DNA of 18,214 nt from Campylobacterales bacterium (GTDB lineage: Bacteria; Campylobacterota; Campylobacteria; Campylobacterales; QNZT01): the NCBI GenBank assembly GCA_015489185.1, contig WGAE01000176.1, forward strand, positions 1-18,214. Reading direction: 5' to 3'. The position numbers and the translations under genes are program-made. The notes beneath the pieces were generated by a model. That model made no database searches. It was not told where the DNA came from and saw only the letters and a program-made list of their open reading frames with translations. Position 1 is the first letter of the stretch; each line of letters opens with the position of its first letter. Shown one piece after another: positions 6,209 to 14,642 of this stretch.

Positions 6209-7555
6209 ATGATATCGGAACTTTTGCTTCTCTTTTCGGTACTGCTTGCGGCGATCGAACTGCAAAAATATTTTAAAATTCCCACGCCCGTTTCGCTGCT
6301 AACGCTCAGCTACCTCTCCTTCTGGCTCTTTCCGGATCTGAAAATCTTTTCGCAGGAGCACTTCGCCGAGCTGGTACTTTTTCTGATTCCGGTGCTGATC
6401 ACGGCAGATGCGATGCAACTGGAACTGGAGACACTCCGTAAAAATCTCTGGAGTCTGCTCTTTCTGGCGGTTGTCGCGGTTATTCTTTCACTGATTCTCG
6501 GATACTGGACCGCAATCACTTTTTTCAGCGAATATCCGCTCGGTGCCGGCGCGATTATCGCGCTTTTTGCGATGGTGCTGGCAACCGATCCGGTTTCGGT
6601 CGTATCGGTCTTTTCAAGTTTCAAGGTACCTCACAGACTCAAAATACTCGCCGAAGGGGAGTCGCTCTTCAACGATGCCACCGCACTGATCGTTTTCGCT
6701 TTCATCGCCCTGCCGATGATGCGCCATATCCCCGTCACCGCAACCGATATTCTGATCGTCTCGCTGAAAGTGCCGCTGCTGTCGATCCTGACGGGACTGG
6801 TAGCGGGTATTGTCGGCATTTTGCTGATGCGCAGTACCGAAACGGGTATGAGCGAATTGCTGATTATCCTGCTGACCGCCTACGGCGCATTCGAGATCGC
6901 CGAACATCTGCACGTTTCGGGACTTTTGGCAGTCATCGTCGCCGTCATCACGCTTAATACGATCACACAAAAATCGCTCAGGGAGATCGACCGGAGGGTA
7001 CGCAAAAGCAAACATATCCTCGAACGCACAAACCGCAGCAAAAAGATCTTCTCCAGACGCTTCATGAGCGGGATTACCAGAAAACTGGGCAGTGACATTA
7101 CGCAACTCGAACAACATAAACTCAATATGCAATATATCGCGATGCTGGCACTCCTTGCCAACGCCTTTCTTTTCATCTCGATGGCAAGCATCGTCCATCC
7201 GGAGCTTTTGCTCCGCTACGCGCGTGAAATCTTCTGGATGTTTCTGGTCACGACGATCATCCGGGGCTTAATGCTGGCACTCTTCGCGCTCCTCTCCAAT
7301 CGCACGATATCGATGACCAATATTTCGCTGCGGTGGTGGAGTGTGCTTCTCTTTGCCGGTATCAAAGGGGGACTCTCAATCGTGATGCTGCAGATGCTGC
7401 CCGAAGATTTCGCCTATAAAGAGATGTTCGAAGCGATCGTAACCGGGGTGATCCTCCTTTCGACCTTCCTCTACGCCCTGGCGCTTGTCGTGCTGATTGC
7501 ACTGAACCGACGCAAATTTGAAAAGGAGTATGCGGAAGAACATCATCACGGATAA
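6209..7555 (+). CDS. CPA1-family Na+/H+ antiporter
   Basis: 448-residue inner-membrane cation:proton antiporter, NhaP-like, expected to expel Na+ (or K+) in exchange for H+ for pH and salt homeostasis. The N-terminal half is a run of hydrophobic segments with ATDPVSV (D127) and the ion-binding ND pair N155-D156 in EGESLFNDA, both CPA1 marks. A basic cytoplasmic loop (about 255-300) precedes three or four further membrane segments, one of which contains AGIKGGLSIVMLQMLP, where the family usually has GxRGALSL; here the arginine is lysine. There is no long cytoplasmic C-terminal domain. The ATG at 6209 is preferred to the GTG at 6206, since AAGGAG (6198-6203) sits 5 bases from the ATG and only 2 from the GTG. 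Confidence 0.9.
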   Translation: MISELLLLFSVLLAAIELQKYFKIPTPVSLLTLSYLSFWLFPDLKIFSQEHFAELVLFLIPVLITADAMQLELETLRKNLWSLLFLAVVAVILSLILGYWTAITFFSEYPLGAGAIIALFAMVLATDPVSVVSVFSSFKVPHRLKILAEGESLFNDATALIVFAFIALPMMRHIPVTATDILIVSLKVPLLSILTGLVAGIVGILLMRSTETGMSELLIILLTAYGAFEIAEHLHVSGLLAVIVAVITLNTITQKSLREIDRRVRKSKHILERTNRSKKIFSRRFMSGITRKLGSDITQLEQHKLNMQYIAMLALLANAFLFISMASIVHPELLLRYAREIFWMFLVTTIIRGLMLALFALLSNRTISMTNISLRWWSVLLFAGIKGGLSIVMLQMLPEDFAYKEMFEAIVTGVILLSTFLYALALVVLIALNRRKFEKEYAEEHHHG

Positions 7556-7560
7556 TTTGG

Positions 7561-7566
7561 CAAAAT
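7561..7566 (+). promoter_or_regulatory. Possible -10 of the kinase/EAL operon
   Basis: TTTGG followed by CAAAAT and TTATTTTAAAT directly after the antiporter stop resembles the TGG-nAnnAT pattern of this window and is locally AT-rich. It would give a leader of about 75 bases. Weak evidence; the kinase gene may instead be read from upstream. Confidence 0.22.
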
Positions 7567-7647
7567 TTATTTTAAATAATCCCGTTTCCTGCCGATATAG
7601 AGATGCATACCGGCCATATCCGGCATCAATCGACAGGAATCGAACTT

Positions 7648-9834
7648 ATGGATAAAAACAAGCGGAACCAGACTTACAGAAACCTTCAGCTTTTGACACG
7701 CCTCTTTCTGCTGAGTCTGCTGATCGTCATCGGTCTGAATTATATTTTCAATAATATGATCGAAAGTCTCTACGGTCAGACCAAAATCCTGGAGAACAAA
7801 AAAAATACCGAAGTCGCCATCACATCGACACTGGTCAATTTGCAGGAGGATATCTCCGATCTCTCCGTCATCAAATCGAATCAAAAAAGCAAACTCTATT
7901 TTAAAGAGAAGATCAAGGAAAAGATACTCAAGCTTGCAGATCAGATCAAAAAGCTCGAAGAGATTCCGCTCGATCAGCTCAACAAAGAGAATGCAACATT
8001 CTACAACAATACCAAAAAGAGCATTCGTGACCTGAAACAGTATATTATGCTGTTTCAACTCTCTTTGAACAATTTCGAGAAAAAGATGCAGCTCGATCCA
8101 AAATCCTACATCTCTGAAGTACTCTTTATGCTCAAAGAGATGAAACGCATCAACAGCGATGTTTTGAACAAGACGTATGCGCAGATTGAAAAAATCAACA
8201 AAGATCTTGACAAAAAGGTACTCTATTACGCCGGTTACCAATTTATCACCATCACGCTGGTCATCATCTTTTTTCTCTATATCAGCAATGTTATCAGTAA
8301 ACAGATTCTGAATTACAACAAAAGTATTGAAGATGCGAAACAACGTGCACAGGAGATGGCGGAGAAAGCCAAAGAGGCGAGTCAGGCAAAATCCGATTTT
8401 CTGGCAAATATGTCTCATGAAATCCGTACCCCGCTCAATGCGATACTCGGTTTTATCGATCTATTGAAAGAGAAAGAGGAGGATCCCGAAAAACTGCGCT
8501 ATATCCATACCATCCAAAACTCTTCAAACGCGCTTTTGGGGGTGATCAACGACATACTCGATTTCAGCAAGATCGAAAGCGGCAATCTTTTCATCGAAAA
8601 GGTCAACTTCAACACTTACGATGAATTCAACACGCTTGCCGATCTTTTCCGTGCCAAAGCATCCGAAAAGAATATCTCACTGACGCTGCATATGGACCAC
8701 AACAATATGCCAAGCGCCCTTGTCAGTGATCCGCTACGCATCAAACAGGTGATCGCCAACCTCCTCTCCAACGCAATCAAATTTTCCAACAGAAACGGAC
8801 GAGTCGATCTCTACATCGACTACAAAAACGGGTATCTCAACGTCGCGGTCGAGGATAACGGTATCGGTATTCCGCCCGAAAAGCAGCAAGATATCTTCAT
8901 AGCCTTCTCCCAGGCGGAGACATCCACGACCCGAAAATACGGCGGTACGGGGCTGGGGCTGTCGATTTCAAGCCGTCTGGTACAGATGCTCGGCGGTGAA
9001 CTGAAACTCTATAGCGAACCGAACGTTCTGACACGCTTCTACTTTTCGATCCCGGTAGAGATCGGTGAGTATAAAAGTCCGACGCAGATTCAGCAGATCG
9101 ATACCGACGCGATCGCAGGCAAGAAGATTCTCCTGGTCGAAGACAACAAAGCGAATCAGATGTATATGAGCCTGCTGCTTAAAAAATTCAAACTCGAATT
9201 CGATATCGCCAACGACGGACGCGAAGCGATCCAGGCATTTGAGAAACATCGCTACGATCTGATTTTGATGGATGAAAATATGCCAAATCTCAACGGTATC
9301 GAAGCGACAAAAGTGATTCTGGATATCGAAAAGAGTAAAAAACTTCCGCATACACCGATCATTGCATTGACCGCAAACGCCCTCAAAGGGGATCGTGAGC
9401 GCTTCATGAACGCGGGGATGGATGAGTATTTGACCAAACCGGTCAATAAAACACAATTGCTGGAAATCTTTACAAAATTTATGACACCACAAAAAGGAGA
9501 AGAAGAGATGGTAGATATGAAAGAACTGGCTCAGAAGATGGAGATTGAAACCGAAGATGCGCAAATGTTGATGGATATGTTCATCCAGAGCGCAAACGAA
9601 AATATGCACAACCTCTATCGAGCCATTCAGTCCAGGGACTTCGAAACGATCCGCACCGAAGCCCATTCGATCAAAGGGAGTGCCGCCAATCTGATGCTCG
9701 ACGAAGTTTACAACACGGCAAAGGCGATCGAAGATGCAGCGACATTCCGCAAGGAGATCGATTACAAAGCCCTCTACAACAGACTGGGACAAAGCCTCAT
9801 AGCACTGGTAGAGGAAGAAAAGGCAATCTCATGA
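7648..9834 (+). CDS. Hybrid sensor histidine kinase (HisKA-HATPase-REC-Hpt)
   Basis: 728-residue inner-membrane kinase of BarA/ArcB-like architecture. TM1 (about 14-33) and TM2 (192-215) flank a roughly 155-residue, Lys/Glu-rich, mostly helical periplasmic region that I cannot assign to a named sensor domain. A coiled-coil linker leads to HisKA with H257 in MSHEIRTPL. The ATPase domain follows with N375 (N box), DNGIGIP (403 on) and GGTGLGLS (432 on). The receiver has phospho-acceptor D542 in LMDENMPN and TKP near its end, and the C-terminal Hpt has H673 in AHSIKGSA. All relay residues (H-D-H) are present, so a full internal phosphorelay is likely. The ATG at 7648 is chosen (AGGA 9 bases upstream); an ATG at 7603 is possible. 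Its stop overlaps the next start as ATGA, so the downstream REC protein is the obvious final acceptor. Confidence 0.93.
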   Translation: MDKNKRNQTYRNLQLLTRLFLLSLLIVIGLNYIFNNMIESLYGQTKILENKKNTEVAITSTLVNLQEDISDLSVIKSNQKSKLYFKEKIKEKILKLADQIKKLEEIPLDQLNKENATFYNNTKKSIRDLKQYIMLFQLSLNNFEKKMQLDPKSYISEVLFMLKEMKRINSDVLNKTYAQIEKINKDLDKKVLYYAGYQFITITLVIIFFLYISNVISKQILNYNKSIEDAKQRAQEMAEKAKEASQAKSDFLANMSHEIRTPLNAILGFIDLLKEKEEDPEKLRYIHTIQNSSNALLGVINDILDFSKIESGNLFIEKVNFNTYDEFNTLADLFRAKASEKNISLTLHMDHNNMPSALVSDPLRIKQVIANLLSNAIKFSNRNGRVDLYIDYKNGYLNVAVEDNGIGIPPEKQQDIFIAFSQAETSTTRKYGGTGLGLSISSRLVQMLGGELKLYSEPNVLTRFYFSIPVEIGEYKSPTQIQQIDTDAIAGKKILLVEDNKANQMYMSLLLKKFKLEFDIANDGREAIQAFEKHRYDLILMDENMPNLNGIEATKVILDIEKSKKLPHTPIIALTANALKGDRERFMNAGMDEYLTKPVNKTQLLEIFTKFMTPQKGEEEMVDMKELAQKMEIETEDAQMLMDMFIQSANENMHNLYRAIQSRDFETIRTEAHSIKGSAANLMLDEVYNTAKAIEDAATFRKEIDYKALYNRLGQSLIALVEEEKAIS

Positions 9835-11486
9835 GCGAAAAAATACTTATAGTCGACGATATCGCCGTCAATCGGATGACGATCAAAATCGCCCTCAAAG
9901 AGGAGAACTACACCTTTATTGAAGCCGAAAACGGCAAAGAGGCGATCGAGATCGCCCAAAAAGAGCACCCGGATATCATTTTGATGGATGCGATGATGCC
10001 GGTCATGGACGGATTTGAAGCAACGCGTGCAATCCGAAAAATCGACGATATCCAGCGCACACCGATTCTGATGATCACTTCGCTGGAGAGCAAAGAGGAT
10101 AAGATCAAAGCACTCGAGTGCGGTGTGAACGACTTCATCAACAAATCGTTCGACAAACTCGAACTTAAAGCACGCTGCCGCTCCTATGTCGAAACGGCGA
10201 AGCTAAACAAGCGTTATATTCTCGCCTCCGTCAATCCCGTCAGCGGTTTTCCGAACAAAACGGCGCTGCTTAAAGACCTGCATGAAAACAACGATCCCAA
10301 AATCGGTCTCTTTCTGCTCTATATGGACAACTATGCGCTGAATGAAAACTTTTTCGGAAGTGAAATCGCCGAAAAACTCGATTTAATCTTTTTGCACAAA
10401 CTCAAACAGTTCAGTGCACTCCTTCCAAAACATACGATTTACCATATCTCAAGCGGCAAATACGCCATCGTGACCGATGTGCACAATTTTGAAAAGGCGC
10501 GTATCGAAGCCTTTTGCGCCAACCTGATCGAACATGTCAAAAAGAGTCGTTTCACTTACGACATTTACGAATTTTACGTCAACGTCACCATGAGTTACGC
10601 ACAGACCGACAAAGCGACACTCTACGAAGACGCCAACGCCGTGCTGAACGTCGCGCTTTCGGAGAAGAAAGAGTATCTGCTTGCCGACGGTATCATCACG
10701 CAACTCAAGCAAAGCATCAAAGAGAATCTCAAAATCCTCAAAGTGATCAAACAAGCACTCAAAGAGGATAAAATCATCCCCTTCTTCCAGCCTATTTACA
10801 ATAACAAAACCGGCGAAATCAAACGGTATGAAGCGCTTGTCAGAATGTATGATGATAACTATGATATTATTTTCCCGCAACCCTATTTTCTGGAAGCGGC
10901 GAAAAAAGGAAAACTCTATCCTTACATTACGCAACTGCTGATCGATAAAGTGCTTAGAAAAATACGTGAAAGCGGGTGCGAGATCTCGGTCAACCTCTCT
11001 TCACTCGATATCGAAGATCCGCTGATGCGCGATTTTCTGCTCGAGTCGATGGAGCGCAACAAAGATATTACCGACAAACTGATCTTCGAACTTTTAGAAG
11101 ATAAAGAGACCGACTCCTACGCGATTGTCAAAGCTTTTATCGACAAAGCGAAGAGTTACGGCGTCAAAATTGCGATCGACGATTTCGGCAGCGGTTTTTC
11201 CAACTTTATCCGAATCATCGAATTCAAGCCCGATATCATCAAACTCGACGGTTCGCTGATCAAGGATATCGCCACATCCGACGCGGCACGCCGCACCGTA
11301 GAGACGATCAAAGTTTTTGCCGACAAAATCGGTGCCAAAACGGTCGCCGAATATGTCGGTGACGAAACGATTTTTCGCATCATCAACGAAATCGGTATCG
11401 ATTATGCCCAGGGATTTTACATCGGAAAAGCACAACCGGAACTTATGCAACTTGAGACAACGGAGGATATCATACCTGCAGCCTGA
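9831..11486 (+). CDS. REC - degenerate GGDEF - EAL response regulator
   Basis: 551-residue cytoplasmic protein, likely a phosphorylation-controlled c-di-GMP phosphodiesterase. The REC domain (1-125) has acceptor D53 in LMDAMMP. The middle region (about 135-300) begins SGFPNKTALL like a GGDEF domain but carries SSGKYAIV where GGDEF-AIV is expected, so it cannot be an active cyclase. The EAL domain (about 312-540) keeps E334 of YEALVRM, N in SVNLSS, the DDFGSG pair D450/D451, K471 in IIKLDGS, E507 in TVAEYV and Q527 in AQGFYIG, so hydrolysis is plausible; loop 6 and the AEGVE motif are altered (AEYVGDE). It starts inside the kinase stop (ATGA), so the two proteins should be made in a fixed ratio. 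Its 3' end overlaps the convergent glycosyltransferase gene by 17 bases. Confidence 0.9.
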   Translation: MSEKILIVDDIAVNRMTIKIALKEENYTFIEAENGKEAIEIAQKEHPDIILMDAMMPVMDGFEATRAIRKIDDIQRTPILMITSLESKEDKIKALECGVNDFINKSFDKLELKARCRSYVETAKLNKRYILASVNPVSGFPNKTALLKDLHENNDPKIGLFLLYMDNYALNENFFGSEIAEKLDLIFLHKLKQFSALLPKHTIYHISSGKYAIVTDVHNFEKARIEAFCANLIEHVKKSRFTYDIYEFYVNVTMSYAQTDKATLYEDANAVLNVALSEKKEYLLADGIITQLKQSIKENLKILKVIKQALKEDKIIPFFQPIYNNKTGEIKRYEALVRMYDDNYDIIFPQPYFLEAAKKGKLYPYITQLLIDKVLRKIRESGCEISVNLSSLDIEDPLMRDFLLESMERNKDITDKLIFELLEDKETDSYAIVKAFIDKAKSYGVKIAIDDFGSGFSNFIRIIEFKPDIIKLDGSLIKDIATSDAARRTVETIKVFADKIGAKTVAEYVGDETIFRIINEIGIDYAQGFYIGKAQPELMQLETTEDIIPAA

Positions 11487-12270
11487 GACGTTCTCTGAGC
11501 GCAGTGCAAAAAGCCTCTGTCTCTCTGTTTCGGTGCTTTTTCGCACCCTTTTCCAAAACGGCGATCTTCTTTGCAATCTCCGCTTCCACACACTTGTCGG
11601 GCAGATGTTTCAGCAATGCCTCGACCCGATACCGATCCAGAATATATGAAGAAAAAGAGAGCTGCGGGTGTCCGGCATATTTGGTCGTCAAAACCGCTTC
11701 CACCAGTCCTACGGGATAACGCCGCAAAATCCTCAGCCACAGATCGTAATCTTCGCAAACCGGCAATGTTTCGTCAAACATCCCCGCCTCTTTAAACACC
11801 GTTTCATGAAGCATGACCGTCGAGGGGGCGATTTTGCAAAAATCGAGCATCTCGTAAAACGCCGCTCCTTTTACTTTGGCATGGTGTGCACGCTGTTTGA
11901 CCGATTTGCCGTTTCGTATCCACGCTTCGTTGGTGTGGGACCAGCGAAGCGAGGGATTTTCCTGATGAAACGCTTTTTGAAGCGCAAGCTTTCGGGGATG
12001 CCATACATCGTCCGAATCCAAAAAAGCGATCCACGGATAACGCGCTTCGGCAATGCCACTGTTTCTGGCGGCGGAGACACCGCCGTTTTTGCGTCTGACC
12101 AGACGAATCGCGTCACCGAACGTTTTAAGCACTTGTGATGTTTCATCCGTCGAACCGTCATCAATCACGATAATCTCATCCGCCGGCTCCTCCTGATCCA
12201 GAACCGACCGAATCGCCCGCGTAACCAATGTGGCACGGTTGTAAGTTGGAATGATCACCGATACTTTCAC
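11470..12270 (-). CDS. GT2-family glycosyltransferase
   Basis: 266-residue GT-A fold enzyme that transfers a sugar from a nucleotide sugar, probably to a surface polysaccharide, LOS/LPS or lipid-linked acceptor. It opens with VSVIIPTYNRA; nucleotide-binding D37-D38 lie in IDDGSTD, the metal-binding DSDD is at 85-88, and CEDYDLWLR near residue 182 supplies the catalytic ED pair. There are no membrane segments apart from possible peripheral association of the basic C-terminal third. It starts with GTG at 12270, overlapping the stop of the DedA gene (GTGA), so translation is probably coupled. It is the last gene of the 5-FCL-rny-ABC-DedA operon. The acceptor and donor sugars cannot be predicted. 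Confidence 0.9.
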   Translation of the reverse strand: MKVSVIIPTYNRATLVTRAIRSVLDQEEPADEIIVIDDGSTDETSQVLKTFGDAIRLVRRKNGGVSAARNSGIAEARYPWIAFLDSDDVWHPRKLALQKAFHQENPSLRWSHTNEAWIRNGKSVKQRAHHAKVKGAAFYEMLDFCKIAPSTVMLHETVFKEAGMFDETLPVCEDYDLWLRILRRYPVGLVEAVLTTKYAGHPQLSFSSYILDRYRVEALLKHLPDKCVEAEIAKKIAVLEKGAKKHRNRETEAFCTALRERLRLQV

Positions 12271-12833
12271 GGCTCTCGTTTACGCGTCGCTTTTTCGAAA
12301 TAGAACCAGAGTCCGCCCAGCAACAGAATCAGCACAAGCGGCAAAAGCCATGGATTTGCTTTAATATGCGCGAAAAAGGTGACGATCTGTTCACCTCCTT
12401 TGTAACTGAGTAATCCGAAAAAGAGGACAAAGATCGCGCTGGCGGGAATGTTGAGCAGACCGAATTTGAAAAAACTGTACCCCGAAAGCCCCAGCGCGAT
12501 CGGTACGAGTGTTTTGACGCCGTAAATGAACTTCTGAATAAATACAGCAAAATCGCCGTACTTTTTGATCAAAAGACGCGAAAGCGCAAACTTTCTGCGA
12601 TGCGACTTCATGTAGGGTGCGATCATCGCTTTGTTGTAGCGCGCCAGATAGAAAAGCAGCATATCGCCCAGATAGTTGGCGACAAAGACCACCAGCATCG
12701 ACACGACAATATCCATCTTCCCCAGATAACTAAGCGCACCGGCGGCGATCAGTCCGAAAAAACCGCCTCCGAGCGAATAGAGAAAGAGTGCGATATAGCC
12801 GTAGGTGGTCAGTGAATTGAAAATATCTTCCAT
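12267..12833 (-). CDS. DedA-family membrane protein
   Basis: 188-residue DedA/SNARE-associated-type inner-membrane protein. Members are known or proposed lipid flippases, including undecaprenyl-phosphate and phosphatidylethanolamine translocases. The N-terminal half has the re-entrant-type hydrophobic segment (YIALFLYSLGGGFFGLIAAG), then a helix with N53 and D57. The signature region is FIQKFIYGVKTLVPIALGLSGYSFFKF (97-123), where many relatives have FxRFxPGxRT, so two arginines are lysines and the proline is a tyrosine. The C-terminus ends in one membrane segment (about 161-180) and a basic tail. The ATG at 12833 has AGGGAG upstream; an earlier in-frame ATG at 12875 would overlap the ABC gene and is rejected. 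It lies 20 bases after the ABC stop and overlaps the GT2 start by 4. Confidence 0.85.
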   Translation of the reverse strand: MEDIFNSLTTYGYIALFLYSLGGGFFGLIAAGALSYLGKMDIVVSMLVVFVANYLGDMLLFYLARYNKAMIAPYMKSHRRKFALSRLLIKKYGDFAVFIQKFIYGVKTLVPIALGLSGYSFFKFGLLNIPASAIFVLFFGLLSYKGGEQIVTFFAHIKANPWLLPLVLILLLGGLWFYFEKATRKREP

Positions 12834-12853
12834 GAAACTCCCTGTCGTTTTGT

Positions 12854-14620
12854 TTACGGATTGAAAAAGGTACAAAGCGCACTCTCTTTGCGCATCACCT
12901 CTTCGAGTCTTCCCTCCTGCACGACCTTACCGTTATCGATCATATAGATATAATCCGCCATCGCGATCGTACTCAGGCGATGCGCAATAATAATCGTCGT
13001 GCGTTTTTCCAGAAACGGTTGCAGATCACGAAACAGCGCCGCTTCGGTATGGACATCAAGTGCTGAGGAGGATTCGTCAAAAATGACGATGTTCGGATCG
13101 GCTAGCACCATCCGCGCAATCGAAACCCGCTGCCGCTGACCGCCCGAAAGTTTGACACCGTTGGTTCCGACCACCGTATCCAGACCCTGCGGCAACGATT
13201 TGACAAACGCTTCAAGTTGTGCGATACGCAGCGCTTCAAAAATCGCCGCATCGTCCGTCGGTTTCCCGAATGTCAGATTGAAACGGATCGTTTCGTTAAA
13301 GAGCATCGGATTTTGCAGTACCAGATAGACATGTTCGCGAATCACATCCAGTCCGATCTCTTTATAGGAGATACCGTCATAGAGAATATCACCGCTATCG
13401 GGTGTATAGAAGCCGACAATGAGCTGTGCGATCGTACTTTTTCCGTTGCCGCTGGCACCCACGAGCGCTACTTTGCGCGCGGGCGGTATGGTTAGTGAAA
13501 TATCCCGCAAAACCGGAATCTTCGGATCATATGCAAACGAGACGTGCCGCAGTTCGACCCCGTTGGCGGAAGTTTTGAGAAACGGATTTTCTCTGTGGGT
13601 AAACGCCGGCTCCGGTTCGAGCGCGAAGATATCGTTCAGACGTGAAAGCGCCTCTTTAGCGTTATGATAGGCATACTGAATGCTTACGATTTCGTTGACA
13701 GGCGTAACAATCACCCAAAGATATCCGAAAATCGCCAGCATCAATCCGATCGTCAAATCCGAATAGGCGACCATCAAAATCCCCGCCGCGCGAAAGAGTT
13801 CAAAACCCGCCAGAAAAAAGAGGTGTGAACCGTTTGTCGCCACCTGCGATTTGAACGCAAACGCAATCCCCTTCTCCCGGATCTCTCCCGCAAGCTTCAT
13901 GAGCCTTTCAAAAAAGTAGCGTTCCGTATTGGCTGCGCGTACCTGCCTGAAAAGGTCAAGCGTCTCCGAGAGCGACTCCTGAAACGCGGCGATGATCGCA
14001 TTCTCCCGCTTTTTGTACTGCGATACTTTCCGCGCAATTTTACGTGTAAAAAGAACAACCAGCGGATTGAATAAGAGGATAAAGAGTGCCAGTTGCCAGT
14101 GAATCATCAGCAACACGACCGAAACCGCGACGATCATCAGGACCGAGATAATCAGTTTGCTGATCGAACGTGAAAGAAATGTATCGATCGTATCGACATC
14201 AACAATCGCCATTGACGCGATTTTAGCACCCCCGAACGTCTCGAACTCCTTCAGACTCACCTTTTCAATGTGCGAAAGCAGATCTTTTCGGATCCGATAG
14301 GTGATCTGTTTGGAGATACGGGTAAAGTACCACAACTGCACGACATTCAGAATAAAATAGATCCCGCGAAGCAGCAGGGTCGCGATCAGTACCAGTAGCA
14401 CATAAAACCACGCTTCATGATCTCCCGGAAAAAAACGTGCGACGTTTTCGGTAATAAACCCGGGTTTATGCAACAACACTTCATCGACCAACAGGGGAAT
14501 CAAAAGGGGTGCGGGTGCCGCGGCGAGCGCCGCGAAGATCGCCGTGATATTGGCGATGACCAGCTCTTTTTTGTAGCGCCCGATCTGTGCAAAGATCTCT
14601 TTGAAGGTGTAACGCTTCAT
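12854..14620 (-). CDS. MsbA-like ABC exporter (fused permease-ATPase)
   Basis: 588-residue half-transporter that would dimerise to export a lipid, lipid-linked glycan or other hydrophobic substrate. The N-terminal membrane domain (about 1-320) has six helices. The ATPase domain carries Walker A GASGNGKST (388-396), Q-loop LVLQNPMLF, signature LSGGQRQR (491-498), Walker B IVIFDESSSALD with D515/E516, and switch H547 in IIAHRLST. All ATPase residues are intact, so it is likely active. It lies 12 bases after rny and 20 before the DedA gene; with DedA and GT2 downstream, a lipid or glycolipid substrate is the natural guess. A small hairpin (14626-14642) covers its ribosome binding site. Confidence 0.93.
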   Translation of the reverse strand: MKRYTFKEIFAQIGRYKKELVIANITAIFAALAAAPAPLLIPLLVDEVLLHKPGFITENVARFFPGDHEAWFYVLLVLIATLLLRGIYFILNVVQLWYFTRISKQITYRIRKDLLSHIEKVSLKEFETFGGAKIASMAIVDVDTIDTFLSRSISKLIISVLMIVAVSVVLLMIHWQLALFILLFNPLVVLFTRKIARKVSQYKKRENAIIAAFQESLSETLDLFRQVRAANTERYFFERLMKLAGEIREKGIAFAFKSQVATNGSHLFFLAGFELFRAAGILMVAYSDLTIGLMLAIFGYLWVIVTPVNEIVSIQYAYHNAKEALSRLNDIFALEPEPAFTHRENPFLKTSANGVELRHVSFAYDPKIPVLRDISLTIPPARKVALVGASGNGKSTIAQLIVGFYTPDSGDILYDGISYKEIGLDVIREHVYLVLQNPMLFNETIRFNLTFGKPTDDAAIFEALRIAQLEAFVKSLPQGLDTVVGTNGVKLSGGQRQRVSIARMVLADPNIVIFDESSSALDVHTEAALFRDLQPFLEKRTTIIIAHRLSTIAMADYIYMIDNGKVVQEGRLEEVMRKESALCTFFNP

Positions 14621-14625
14621 GAAGT

Positions 14626-14642
14626 CGCCCTGTTAACGGGCG
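14626..14642 (-). promoter_or_regulatory. Hairpin over the ABC gene RBS and the rny stop
   Basis: On the minus strand CGCCC (14642-14638) pairs with GGGCG (14630-14626) around the loop GTTAACA. The rny stop TAA (14635-14633) lies in the loop and the AGGG Shine-Dalgarno of the ABC gene lies at the second arm, 5-7 bases before its ATG. A ribosome reaching the rny stop would open the stem, which suggests translational coupling. The stem is only 5 pairs but is all G-C. Confidence 0.4.

Noticed and set aside
7591..7624. Imperfect inverted repeat before the kinase gene (GCCGATAT / ATATCCGGC)
   Set aside because: Short, bulged and with a 17-base loop; could be chance, though an autoregulatory site is not excluded.
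7567..8418. 283-residue minus-strand open frame
   Set aside because: Antisense of the kinase sensor region, with the same Phe/Leu bias; no start signals.
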